From positions 86,776 through 150,775 of the forward strand of contig NZ_CAKXZS010000014.1 in the NCBI RefSeq assembly GCF_935822925.1: a stretch of 64,000 nucleotides of DNA, read 5' to 3'. The position numbers and the translations under genes are program-made. This DNA is from Mesorhizobium ventifaucium. Its GTDB lineage: Bacteria; Pseudomonadota; Alphaproteobacteria; Rhizobiales; Rhizobiaceae. Below are positions 51,075 through 58,733 of this stretch, in pieces (within the stretch, counting starts at the first letter, position 1; the number at the start of each line of letters is the position of its first letter). Under the pieces are notes generated by a model. It made no database searches. It was not told the origin of the DNA and saw only the letters and a program-made list of their open reading frames with translations.

Positions 51075-52310
51075 ATGAACAAAACGTTCAAGGGCGCCGC
51101 GAAGCGCATCACCGATCGCGACATTGCGCGCATCGGCGCAATGATCGGCGTCGGCGAAGACGAGATGCACGCATTCATGGACGTCGAGGCGGCAGGATCC
51201 GGCTTCGATCGCTACGGCCGGCCGAAGCTGCTGTTCGAGCCGCATGTGCTTTATCGCAACCTGGCCGGCGCCAAACGAACCGCCGCGGTCAGGGCTGGGC
51301 TTGCTTACGCCAAGTGGGGCGCAAAACCCTATCCGAAGGACAGCTATCCGCGCCTGGTCGCGGCCATGGAGATCGACGAGACGGCGGCACTGAAGTCGGC
51401 TTCGTGGGGCCTGACCCAGATCCTGGGCGAAAACTTCAAGGCGGCCGGCTTTGCGACCGTGCAGGCGATGGTGCAGGCCTTCATGGCGGATGAGGCGGCG
51501 CACCTCGAGGCGGCGGTCAGGTTCATCAAAGCCAACAAGCTCGACGACGAGCTGCGCGACCACAACTGGGCCGGCTTCGCCAGGGGCTACAACGGCCCCG
51601 GCTACAAGAAGAACCGTTACGATTCGAAGCTCGCGGCCGCCTTTGCAAAGTGGCAGAAGATCCGCGATACGCCGTTGCCGCCGAGAGACGCTCCGACGCC
51701 TAAGCCCGCTACGAAGAAAGTGCCTTCCGTGGTCGCTGCCGAGGAGCTCGCGGCCGAGCTCGCGGCCGGAGCTACTCCCGAACCGGCAGCGCCGGCCGTC
51801 GACAAGGAAACGATCGAGCGCGTGCAACAGCAGCTCAAGGGTCTCGGCTATACCGAGGTCGGCGGCGTCGACGGCAGGATCGGCACGCTGACGTCGACCG
51901 CGCTCCGCGCTTTCCGAGCCGAGAATGGCCTACCGGAAGGCGACGGCATTGATGACGCGCTGCTGCTCTCCTTGCAGAAGGCCAAGCCGCGCGTGCTGGC
52001 GCCGGCGCGCAGCGAAGCGCCGCCCGAGATCGTGCGCGAAAAGGTGCCGGAGGTCCGCACCAACTGGCTGACCAAGGTCGGCGCGTTCTTCACCACGATC
52101 GCTGCGCTGATCGGCAGTTTCTTCGACGGCATTCTCGGCAATCTCGACGAGGCCTCCGGCGTCATGCAGCCGGTCAAGGATGCCGCCGGCGATGTGCCAG
52201 GCTGGATGTGGATGCTGGCGATCGCCGTCGTCGCCGGCGGCCTGTTCCTGATCGCGCGCCATGGCGAGGCCAAGGGCGTCGAGGCGTTCAAGACCGGAGC
52301 ACGGCGATGA
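51075..52310 (+). CDS. Endolysin: N-acetylmuramidase with peptidoglycan-binding and membrane segments
   Basis: This is a 411-residue protein. Residues 15-200 are a DUF3380-type muramidase (catalytic Glu38 in FMDVEAAGSGF, then LLFEPHVLYRN, KSASWGLTQILG). Residues about 250-300 are a peptidoglycan-binding domain (VQQQLKGLGYTEVGGVDGRI). The C-terminus has two hydrophobic segments (FFTTIAALIGSFFDGILG; WMWMLAIAVVAGGLFLIA). Membrane anchoring of an endolysin is uncommon and may control its release without a separate holin. AAAGGAA precedes the ATG. Confidence 0.88.
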   Translation: MNKTFKGAAKRITDRDIARIGAMIGVGEDEMHAFMDVEAAGSGFDRYGRPKLLFEPHVLYRNLAGAKRTAAVRAGLAYAKWGAKPYPKDSYPRLVAAMEIDETAALKSASWGLTQILGENFKAAGFATVQAMVQAFMADEAAHLEAAVRFIKANKLDDELRDHNWAGFARGYNGPGYKKNRYDSKLAAAFAKWQKIRDTPLPPRDAPTPKPATKKVPSVVAAEELAAELAAGATPEPAAPAVDKETIERVQQQLKGLGYTEVGGVDGRIGTLTSTALRAFRAENGLPEGDGIDDALLLSLQKAKPRVLAPARSEAPPEIVREKVPEVRTNWLTKVGAFFTTIAALIGSFFDGILGNLDEASGVMQPVKDAAGDVPGWMWMLAIAVVAGGLFLIARHGEAKGVEAFKTGARR

Positions 52311-52723
52311 GCGAGTATCGCTGCACCTGGTGGGAAGATACCGGCCGGCATGCTCCGACTGACGAGTATGGCATTTCGCGCTGCATCTATCGCAGTCTCG
52401 ATACCGGCGAAGAGACCGGGCAACTGCCGATCGGCGCGCTGTTTTCGGCTGGATCCGGTCCCAAGGGGCCGGACGGCCTGTCGATCGTATGCGTCATTCC
52501 TCGCGAGGGTCCGCGCGGCAGGACCTGGTGGCACATCGACAGCCGGTGCAGCAACTGCACCAAGCCGGATGACAATGAGCATCGCTGCTGGGTGCGTCAC
52601 GGGACTGTCGGCGAAACGATCCACGTCGACAAGAACGGCAACACTTGCGCGGCCGGAGCGGGCTCGATCGCCGTGCCCGGCTTTCACGGTTTTCTCCATC
52701 ACGGCGTTCTGAAGGATTGCTGA
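52307..52723 (+). CDS. Cys-rich phage protein, unknown function
   Basis: This 138-residue protein is rich in Cys, Trp and His (CTWWEDTGRHAPTDEYG, CSNCTKPDDNEHRCWVRHG). It could bind zinc or form disulfides. It overlaps the endolysin gene by four bases. Function unknown. Confidence 0.6.
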   Translation: MSEYRCTWWEDTGRHAPTDEYGISRCIYRSLDTGEETGQLPIGALFSAGSGPKGPDGLSIVCVIPREGPRGRTWWHIDSRCSNCTKPDDNEHRCWVRHGTVGETIHVDKNGNTCAAGAGSIAVPGFHGFLHHGVLKDC

Positions 52724-52727
52724 TTGC

Positions 52728-53105
52728 ATGGTGAAGCTCACCGATCTCGACCCTCGCTGGCTGATCGACGACGGCCGCAAGGTTGGATTCGTCTTCAAAT
52801 CGCCGACCAATGGCGAATGGTGGCAGACTTGCTTTTTCGAAGCTGGCCGCAAGGTTCTCATCTGCCACGATCCTGAGTGCTACCGGAAGGATGAATGGTG
52901 CTGTCCGCATAGCCAGACCGGCTTAGCCAGAGCAGCTGGCGTCGATCCGAGCAAGGTTCAAGGCTGCGAACGTGATTGTGCTTGGGCGATCCACGGTCCT
53001 CTGGATTTCTCAGTCCTGACCATCACACCGTCAATCGACGGCAGCAAGGGCGGGCTCTGGCACGGCTTCATCACCAACGGCCAGATCGTCGGAGGCATCC
53101 CATGA
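52728..53105 (+). CDS. Cys-rich phage protein, unknown function
   Basis: This 125-residue protein (CFFEAGRKVLICHDPECYRK, EWCCPHSQTG) has a Cys/Trp-rich make-up like its upstream neighbour but no clear alignment. The start of the next gene overlaps its stop by four bases. Function unknown. Confidence 0.6.
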   Translation: MVKLTDLDPRWLIDDGRKVGFVFKSPTNGEWWQTCFFEAGRKVLICHDPECYRKDEWCCPHSQTGLARAAGVDPSKVQGCERDCAWAIHGPLDFSVLTITPSIDGSKGGLWHGFITNGQIVGGIP

Positions 53106-53515
53106 GCGACGAACTGGAAAAGCCGGCCGCGAAGAAGAAGACCAGTTATGTCGGCGTGCCGGCGGTGTTCAAGTTGGAACTCGCCTGCAAGCACCTCAAC
53201 GAGGCCTATGACAGCTTCGGTTGCTATCTCGTTGGCAGCGCGTTGGAGCGTCCTGACTGGCGTGACGTCGACGTCGTCATGATCATGGATGATGAAGCAT
53301 TCAAGAGAGAGTTTCCGGCCGCCGAGATCCATAGCGGCGCTTTCGAGCTCGACACGAAGTGGCTGATCCATACCGTCGCGCTGTCCGATTGGCTGAGATC
53401 CCAGACCGGACTGCCGATCGACTTCAAGATCCAACCTCAGACCTGGGCGAACCTTCGGCATAAAGGCCCTCGTCACGCAAAGGGCATACGCCTCACAAAG
53501 GAACCCAGCGAATGA
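53102..53515 (+). CDS. MNT-like minimal nucleotidyltransferase-fold protein
   Basis: This 137-residue protein has the nucleotidyltransferase signature: Gly45-Ser46, then Asp55 and Asp57 in YLVGSALERPDWRDVDVVM, and a third strand ending in PIDFKIQP (Asp). Free-standing members transfer AMP or other nucleotides, often in toxin-antitoxin pairs. No HEPN partner is next to it. In this lysis-region place its role is unknown. Confidence 0.65.
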   Translation: MSDELEKPAAKKKTSYVGVPAVFKLELACKHLNEAYDSFGCYLVGSALERPDWRDVDVVMIMDDEAFKREFPAAEIHSGAFELDTKWLIHTVALSDWLRSQTGLPIDFKIQPQTWANLRHKGPRHAKGIRLTKEPSE

Positions 53516-53805
53516 CAGCACTCATCGGCCTGGTTGCCGGCGCCCTCGGCGTCAACCGGACGCTCGCCGGCGTCATCGCTATTGGCACCGCCGTCGTCGT
53601 CGCCTCGGGCGCGGCATGGGGCGTCTACACCTACGTCAAGCAACAAGGCGCGGCAGAGGTTCGCGACAAGATCGAAAAGGACAATCAGGATGCGATTCGC
53701 AAGGGTATCGAGGCCAGCCGCTCTCTTGACGAGTGCGTTGCTGCTGGTGGGGTGTGGGACTTCCGGCGTCAGCGGTGTTCCCGCGCTACGCTTGGCCCTC
53801 GGTAA
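53512..53805 (+). CDS. Inner-membrane spanin (Rz-like)
   Basis: This 97-residue protein has one N-terminal membrane span (TLAGVIAIGTAVVVASGAAW, residues about 17-37) and then a charged periplasmic helix (VRDKIEKDNQDAIRKGIEAS), the i-spanin layout. A lipoprotein gene starts within it in another frame, as in Rz/Rz1. The pair would fuse inner and outer membranes in the last step of lysis. Confidence 0.78.
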   Translation: MTALIGLVAGALGVNRTLAGVIAIGTAVVVASGAAWGVYTYVKQQGAAEVRDKIEKDNQDAIRKGIEASRSLDECVAAGGVWDFRRQRCSRATLGPR

Positions 53806-53959
53806 CAGCCTGGCCGGCGCGCAGGGCAAGACGGCCGAGGATCAGACCAGGATCGATCGCACCATGGCGCCCGGCTGCGCCATCGGCCTCTACAAGCCCG
53901 CCGAATGTGACCGCCACACCAAGGCCAGCGCTGATCGCCGCGCCGAACTGAAAAACTGA
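53690..53959 (+). CDS. Outer-membrane lipoprotein spanin (Rz1-like)
   Basis: This 89-residue protein starts inside the i-spanin gene, overlapping it by 116 bases out of frame. It has a lipoprotein signal (MRFARVSRPAALLTSALLLV, then GCG) with Cys22 in LVGC as the lipidation site. The mature part is short and polar. Overlap, size and lipobox together identify an o-spanin. Confidence 0.78.
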   Translation: MRFARVSRPAALLTSALLLVGCGTSGVSGVPALRLALGNSLAGAQGKTAEDQTRIDRTMAPGCAIGLYKPAECDRHTKASADRRAELKN

Positions 53960-53981
53960 AGCAGGCACGGGCGGGGAACCG

Positions 53982-54311
53982 ATGACGGAAAATAGTGACG
54001 ATCGAAAGCTGCCACGAAGGCTCCTCGACCTCGACCCGGAGACGGTAGGATGGTTGGACCGGCTGACTACAGAAGAACGAACGGCGCTGATCTGGGCGGG
54101 AAAACTGCCAAAATACAAGCGCGAACGCCTCGATCTGTTTCTCGCCCTGGAGCAGGACAAATTCCAGGCCGGCTTCAAGATCGTGGAACTGTGGACGAAG
54201 ACGGCGTGGGTAGCCAAGACGGCGACAAAGCTCCTGCTGTTTGTCGCCGGCACGCTGGTGGCACTCAACCAGGTCATGGCCTATTTCGGCGCCTCCGGAG
54301 GAAAGCAATGA
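53982..54311 (+). CDS. Membrane protein of the lysis region (possible holin)
   Basis: This 109-residue protein has a polar N-terminal 70 residues with a Leu-rich helix, and one hydrophobic span at about 79-97 (TKLLLFVAGTLVALNQVMAY). The order of such proteins near lysis genes suggests a holin-like or regulatory part, but a single late span is not diagnostic. It overlaps the next gene by four bases. Confidence 0.55.
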   Translation: MTENSDDRKLPRRLLDLDPETVGWLDRLTTEERTALIWAGKLPKYKRERLDLFLALEQDKFQAGFKIVELWTKTAWVAKTATKLLLFVAGTLVALNQVMAYFGASGGKQ

Positions 54312-54847
54312 TCCTGAAACGGTCATGGAATGCTTTCTGGCGCAAGGTCGACGTGCCGGCGGCCATGGTGTTCATCATGGCTGCTCTCGCCGGTGTAGGC
54401 CTTTCTGTCATGGTTTCGTCGGCGCTGGACAGAGACCCGCCGATCGCGTTCGAACAGGCGACGGTCCTGACGCCAGAGGTTCCGCAGGGTGGTGTCCTCG
54501 ATATCCAATACACCGTCGTCCAGAGCCGGCTATGTGCTGCCACGGTCGAGCGCTTCGTGACCGATTCGGAGGGGACAGTTCACGTGCCCTCGACCTATAC
54601 GGTCGGCCGGCGTGCGCTGATCGATGCGTACCCGCCGGAAGGGCGCGAGAGCTACCAGCGCTCCGTCACCATCCCGCTGGCCGCCGCGGTCGGCAAGGCG
54701 CGATATGATGCCCGCTTCTCCTATGTCTGCAACCTCTGGCAAAAGCTGACGAAGCCTATCGTCGTTCGCGCTCCGGCCGTGGAGTTCATCATCACGCCAG
54801 CGCCGGCGCCGCTTGAGCCGCTGACACCGGAGCAGCCGGCCGGCTGA
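54308..54847 (+). CDS. Membrane-anchored periplasmic protein, last late gene
   Basis: This 179-residue protein has one N-terminal span (VPAAMVFIMAALAGVGLSVM) and a beta-rich outer domain (LDIQYTVVQSRLCAATVERF, YQRSVTIPLAAAVGKARYD) ending in a Pro/Ala tail. It closes the late operon before the terminator. Function unknown. Confidence 0.6.
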   Translation: MILKRSWNAFWRKVDVPAAMVFIMAALAGVGLSVMVSSALDRDPPIAFEQATVLTPEVPQGGVLDIQYTVVQSRLCAATVERFVTDSEGTVHVPSTYTVGRRALIDAYPPEGRESYQRSVTIPLAAAVGKARYDARFSYVCNLWQKLTKPIVVRAPAVEFIITPAPAPLEPLTPEQPAG

Positions 54848-54978
54848 CCCCTTTGGACTGACCAGTCCCCCGCACCTACTGCCGGTTGGTAGACGCGCGC
54901 CGGTGGCGCGCATAAGATTTTCGCACACTGGGCACAATACCCAAGCCCACACCCCAGTGCCTGGTGAAAGACTTGATC

Positions 54979-55012
54979 GCCCGCCGTACCGAAAGGTGCG
55001 GCGGGCTTTTTG
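54979..55012 (+). terminator. Terminator at the end of the prophage late operon
   Basis: A 12-bp stem GCCCGCCGTACC/GGTGCGGCGGGC (one T-G pair) with a GAAA loop is followed by TTTTT. It is a strong intrinsic terminator on the plus strand. Confidence 0.88.
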
Positions 55013-55072
55013 CGTTCCGGGAACCGAAATGATCAAAGTTTATTGAATTAGGTCTGTTGCGTTGGAGTTTGT

Positions 55073-55951
55073 ATGGGCGGGGCGAGGCTGGCGTTTATCC
55101 CTCCGATGGAGCCCAAGCTGGTCGCCAAGCCGCCCGGTGGCGAGGACTGGATTCACGAAATCAAGCTTGACGGCTACCGCTCCCAGATCGTCATCAACAG
55201 CCCCGAAGATATTCGCGTCTTCACCAAGACCGGTGCGGACTGGACGAGCAAATATGCCGGGCTCGTTGAAGCCGCGCGGGAGCTCGAGGTCGAGAACGCG
55301 ATCATCGACGGCGAGGCTGTCGTCACGAATGCGGCCGGGCTGCCGGATTTCGCGGCACTCCAGAAAGCCGTCCACAACGATCCCTATGCCATGATACTTG
55401 GCGCCTTCGACATCCTGCACTTGAACGGTCACGATCTGCGCGACATCGGCTGCAAGGCGCGCCGCGAAATTCTCTTTGGCAAGATCAAGCCGAACAGCCG
55501 CATCCAGTTCAGCGAGGCCATGCCCGGCGACGCCAAGGCAATCTTCTATCTCGCCGACCAGGCCGGGCTCGAGGGGATCGTCTCGAAGCGCGCCGACAGC
55601 AAATATCGCAGCGGCCCCACATCAAACTGGCTTAAGACAAAGAGCTGGACGGTCGACGAGTTCGAACTGCTCGGCGTTGAGCGCGAGCCGGGAAAGGCGG
55701 CATTCGCCTTGCTGGCGGAGCCCGGCACCGGGAAATATCTCGGTACCGCCTTCATCTCCCTGGGCCGCGACATGAAGGAGCGGCTGTTGAAGTGGGTCCG
55801 AGAGCACGCCGGGCCGCCGCCAGAGGCCATGAAGAAGCGGCCGGCTACACAGTGGGTCGGGCCCGGGGTGAAGCTGCGCGTCAAGCATCTTCGTGGCGAC
55901 CACAGCCACATACGACATGCATCGCTGCTGGGTTTCAGCGATGAGGAATAG
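55073..55951 (+). CDS. ATP-dependent DNA ligase, LigD-like ligase domain
   Basis: This is a 292-residue protein. Lys31 in EIKLDGYR is the adenylated residue (KxDG motif). The nucleotidyltransferase domain continues with IIDGEAVV, EGIVSKR and WLKTKSW, and an OB-fold occupies about 195-285. It lacks the polymerase and phosphoesterase domains of full LigD, like the small end-joining ligases of rhizobia. GGAG lies 6 bases before the ATG. It is near the prophage edge; whether it came with the phage or belonged to the chromosome is open. Confidence 0.85.
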   Translation: MGGARLAFIPPMEPKLVAKPPGGEDWIHEIKLDGYRSQIVINSPEDIRVFTKTGADWTSKYAGLVEAARELEVENAIIDGEAVVTNAAGLPDFAALQKAVHNDPYAMILGAFDILHLNGHDLRDIGCKARREILFGKIKPNSRIQFSEAMPGDAKAIFYLADQAGLEGIVSKRADSKYRSGPTSNWLKTKSWTVDEFELLGVEREPGKAAFALLAEPGTGKYLGTAFISLGRDMKERLLKWVREHAGPPPEAMKKRPATQWVGPGVKLRVKHLRGDHSHIRHASLLGFSDEE

Positions 55952-55955
55952 TCAG

Positions 55956-56210
55956 TCAGCCAGCGAACAGGTGCTTGGAGCCGGTCGTCACCATCCAATT
56001 CGCCCGGTCGATATGGCTGCGAACAGCATTGCGGGCGCGCACCGGTTCAAGGATCGGGTCAATGCCGAGAATGAGTTCTGCCATCTCCTCTATGCTCGCA
56101 TCGTCGGCGCAGGCGTCGAGGATCCGGCAATAGACCGTGAAATTCTCTTTGTCGTAAGCCGTGATGGAGTCATTTGACCAGGGAACTTCTTCAAGTAGTC
56201 CAGGTTTCAT
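55956..56210 (-). CDS. DUF2285-like small protein
   Basis: This 84-residue protein (SNDSITAYDKENFTVYCRIL, EPVRARNAVRSHIDRANWMV, GSKHLFAG) matches the DUF2285 pattern from memory: an acidic helix pair then RARxxxxSHxxRAxWM and a late HL. Such proteins are common in rhizobial mobile regions. The start at 56210 fits the domain; a longer frame from 56321 adds a low-complexity tail. Confidence 0.7.
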   Translation of the reverse strand: MKPGLLEEVPWSNDSITAYDKENFTVYCRILDACADDASIEEMAELILGIDPILEPVRARNAVRSHIDRANWMVTTGSKHLFAG

Positions 56211-56344
56211 GTTTCGAACATGCCTTTTCAGATTGCCATGCGCACCGGCTAGAGGCGCGCTCGCTGATGATGATGGTGCCCCCTCCAAACGGGATGATGG
56301 CGCGGGCTTGGCAATCGTCAAGAGCCAGATCTATATCCCGGTGG

Positions 56345-56749
56345 ATGAACGGCGAAAGGCTCAAGGTCCGCCTCGCCTACCAGCGCGGCTTCCAGATCGT
56401 CGACGGCAGCACTGTGCTTGCCGCCTTCGAAAACCATGTCGAGGCGTTCAAATTCGTCCGCGACCGCGGCGCGCGTGTCTGGTTGGGGTGGAGCCGAACG
56501 GTGATCGGCGGACAATCTGCACCGTACGATTTTAGCGCGAGTTTTCTGCAGTCTTCCGTCGGCCGCATTTCGAAGAATCAGTGGGGTTCCCTCTCGGGGA
56601 CTTGGTCCTGGTCGATCTCGACCTCCGATCCGCGCTTCCGTCTCCACGGTGGGCAGCGCGGAACGGCCGACACAAAAGACGAGGCGGTATTCGAGCTCGA
56701 GCGCGAGTTCACGCGCTTCATTGCAGAGACCGAGAAGTACCGGCGGTAA
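56345..56749 (+). CDS. Hypothetical protein, unknown function
   Basis: This 134-residue protein (RLKVRLAYQRGFQIVDGSTV, GSLSGTWSWSISTSDPRFRL) has strand-rich composition with no signal peptide. Starts at 56174 and 56265 are possible; I used the ATG at 56345 with CGGTGG upstream, at which protein-like sequence begins. It is the last gene before the tRNA junction. Confidence 0.5.
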   Translation: MNGERLKVRLAYQRGFQIVDGSTVLAAFENHVEAFKFVRDRGARVWLGWSRTVIGGQSAPYDFSASFLQSSVGRISKNQWGSLSGTWSWSISTSDPRFRLHGGQRGTADTKDEAVFELEREFTRFIAETEKYRR

Positions 56750-56848
56750 TGGTGGCGGTGGCGGCCCCCACGAAAAGTCCCACGGAAAAGCTAGGTCAGA
56801 CTGGCAAGATGTTGGAATGTCAGGGAAAAGCCGGCTGAGAGCAGTTTT

Positions 56849-56887
56849 CCCCCAGTCAAGTGCGCTACCGGGCTGCGCTACACTCCG
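56849..56887 (-). pseudogene. 5' half of tRNA-Pro(GGG), broken after the anticodon loop
   Basis: Read on the minus strand from 56887, 39 bases match tRNA-Pro(GGG): acceptor CGGAGTG, TA, D-stem GCGC, loop AGCCCGGTA, GCGC, A, anticodon stem CTTGA and loop CTGGGGG. The next bases should be TCAAG to close the stem, but the sequence changes to AAAACTGC. The 3' half is not seen in the window. The break at the anticodon loop is a typical tyrosine-integrase target, so I read it as the right prophage junction (attR). Confidence 0.78.
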
Positions 56888-56899
56888 GACCGGTTCGCG

Positions 56900-56928
56900 A
56901 TGTATCGTGATAACCCGGTTCGGGTCAA
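56900..56928 (-). promoter_or_regulatory. Promoter of the broken tRNA-Pro gene
   Basis: On the minus strand TTGACC (56928-56923), 17 bases, and ATACAT (56905-56900) lie at the right distance before the tRNA 5' end. The tRNA half is therefore probably still transcribed, running into the mobile DNA. Confidence 0.55.
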
Positions 56929-57059
56929 CCGAATTCGGCGACCATCACGCCGATGCCCGGCATGGTGGAGTTGAAGTTCCTGCCCTGTTGGATATCGTCA
57001 GCATTCAGGAACTTCAAATCCAGAACACGCTTGTCTGGCTTGATCCTCTGGCGTCGCTG

Positions 57060-57347
57060 CTATGAGACGGGTCTTGGATTTTCCATGGATTGGGTCAGCG
57101 CGGCCGTATCGATCAGCGCGTTTTCTGGAAGCCGGAGCGCGGAGGCTATTCGCCTAAGCTTCGACAAATCGGCATTCCTGCCGTTTTCGATGTCCGCGAT
57201 CTCATCGACCGACAGTCCGCACGTCAGAGACAGCTCTTCCATGCTGTATCCCCTGGTTTCTCGGATGGCCTTGAGGGCGCTGTGGTCGGGCGCAGCTTCG
57301 GTCGCCGACAGTTCGGAAAAGGCTTCGCTTGTTGCTATTTGGGGCAT
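57060..57347 (-). CDS. XRE-family helix-turn-helix regulator
   Basis: This 95-residue protein has a full XRE domain (LKAIRETRGYSMEELSLTCG, then LSVDEIADIENGRN) at about 24-85. GGAG lies 8 bases before the ATG. It is the first gene on the chromosomal side of the tRNA half and transcribes towards it. Targets are unknown. Confidence 0.75.
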   Translation of the reverse strand: MPQIATSEAFSELSATEAAPDHSALKAIRETRGYSMEELSLTCGLSVDEIADIENGRNADLSKLRRIASALRLPENALIDTAALTQSMENPRPVS

Positions 57348-57784
57348 TTGGCAACTCCGTGGATTTAAAGAGTTTGATCAAATCAAGAAGTTGCCTGAGA
57401 CGGCGCAGAGAATGCCCTCTCGATGGTGATTTGCCAAGCGCCAAAAATGCCGTCACGGTATCGTGATTCCGATCGGTGCAGCCCCGGCACAGGCCTCGGC
57501 GGCACCATCGCGATCGGGTTCTTTGACTGGCCGATCGCCGAAAATTATTCGACCTCCCCTTGTTTAGGCGGCGTCGCTAGGTCGGCAGCCGTTTTGAAAG
57601 GATCGAATTGGTGGCGGAAGCCTGATGCAACGCAGAACGCATCAGGGCTGCGAATATTCTTGAACCGATGCGTGAACCTTTTCTCTCCGGGCCGCACCAA
57701 CACGGTATGGACGCCACAAAGGCGGTCCCAACCGGAAGGGCGCCCCTGACGGCGATCCTCGATCCAGAGAAGGAAATGCTCAAA
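57348..57784. other. Intergenic stretch without a convincing gene
   Basis: Open frames on both strands here have poor composition and no ribosome site. I see no RNA gene or clear repeat. Promoters for the flanking genes are probably inside. Confidence 0.4.
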
Positions 57785-58050
57785 ATGACCAACATCTCGA
57801 ACGTCAAACGCCTGTCGCTCGCCGCTGCCATCGTCGTCTCGGCCTTTCAGTGCCGAACTCGGCCTTCGCCAACGGGACGCATCCGAGCGGCGGCGGCGCG
57901 GTTTGCAAGGACGCGGGTCACTGCATGGTGCTGCAGCTCGACTGCAAGGGTACCTACTCTGACGCCACCGACTCGAACGGCACCGTCTACGTCAAATGCA
58001 GCCAGACCGCGCAAGTCAGCCCGAAGAACACGCTCAAGCTCGCGCGCTGA
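57785..58050 (+). pseudogene. Small secreted protein gene with a one-base frameshift
   Basis: An ATG at 57785 after AAGGA opens a clear signal peptide (NISNVKRLSLAAAIVVSAF). The matching mature protein (NSAFANGTHPSGGGAVCKDA, four Cys, ending NTLKLAR) is in the next frame from about 57850, as if one base were missing near 57847-57850. An intact gene would give a Cys-rich exported protein of about 88 residues with a cleavage site after AFA. It is either a recent pseudogene or a sequence error. Confidence 0.6.
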
Positions 58051-58102
58051 TCGACCTGTCGTCAACGAAAATGGCGGCCGACCGCGCCGCCATTTTCTTG
58101 TC

Positions 58103-58441
58103 TCAACGTGCCGATCTCGATCTCGTTCGCGACGTTTTCTGCTGGCGGCTGAGGAACAGGCTCGCGACGAGCCCGACCACAACCAGACCGACAGCGGCCG
58201 CTGTCGCGGGATGATCGCGGGCTGTCTTCTCTATCACCCTGCTATGCCTCCTGATCGCAGGCAGAGCGTCACTGAAGCGCTCGGCGAGGTCCGAGTAATA
58301 GTCCGACGCAGTGTCACGCCCGTCCTCGTAATAAGCGCTGCCGCGCTTGGAAACGGCTTTCCTCAGCGCCGCCAATTCCCTGGAGAGGGCCGCGACCTGT
58401 TTTTCAAGATCGATGTCGGAGAGGGTCGAAAATGATACCAT
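58103..58441 (-). CDS. Small membrane protein (YqjD/DUF883-like)
   Basis: This is a 112-residue protein. The first 80 residues are charged helix (DLEKQVAALSRELAALRKAV, then YSDLAERFSDALPAIRRHS), followed by one C-terminal span (AAAVGLVVVGLVASLFLS) and an Arg-rich tail. This is the layout of ribosome-associated YqjD/ElaB-type proteins, a suggestion only. AAGGAAG precedes the ATG at 58441. Confidence 0.6.
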   Translation of the reverse strand: MVSFSTLSDIDLEKQVAALSRELAALRKAVSKRGSAYYEDGRDTASDYYSDLAERFSDALPAIRRHSRVIEKTARDHPATAAAVGLVVVGLVASLFLSRQQKTSRTRSRSAR

Positions 58442-58478
58442 GACAGGCTTCCTTCTTTTGCGGAAGGAACGCACGATC

Positions 58479-58500
58479 GCAAAACCGGTTCCGGTTTTGC
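58479..58500. repeat. Perfect palindromic repeat
   Basis: GCAAAACCGG-TT-CCGGTTTTGC is a perfect 10-bp inverted repeat with a 2-base centre, just upstream of the membrane protein gene. Palindromes of this type are scattered between genes in Mesorhizobium-like genomes from memory. Confidence 0.6.
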
Positions 58501-58687
58501 CGCGACCGATCGGGGCCCAGAGCGCATCTAAAGGGAGCCATGCAACCCGCTTGAAGTTCTTCTGCAGTCGTTATCCCAAACCCCGCTGCGCGCCCTCGGC
58601 CAGCCCAAGGGCATGGTTTTGGGCGACATGCACTACAGCGCCGCGCATCCTATCGGACGCGCAAAGGACTCTGTAGCACTTTAAGTT

Positions 58688-58732
58688 GCGCATGATCCTT
58701 TTCGAATCGATTCCGATTTTCGGGGTCATGCG
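58688..58732. repeat. Imperfect palindrome with CATGATCC/GGGTCATG ends
   Basis: GCGCATGATCC near the left and GGGGTCATGCG at the right flank TCGATTCCGATTTTCG. It has the same build as the element at 59296-59344 on the other side of merR and may terminate merR transcription. Confidence 0.55.
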
Positions 58733-58733
58733 G

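Noticed and set aside
54880..54965. Possible tRNA suggested by a GGTTGGTAGA segment and nearby hairpins
   Set aside because: No T-loop sequence (TTCGAAT type) or acceptor stem pairing could be found.
56760..56887. Group I intron interrupting tRNA-Pro, since known bacterial introns sit at the anticodon loop
   Set aside because: No 3' exon (TCAAGGGGTC...) is found downstream and no intron core elements are visible; a mobile-element junction explains it better.
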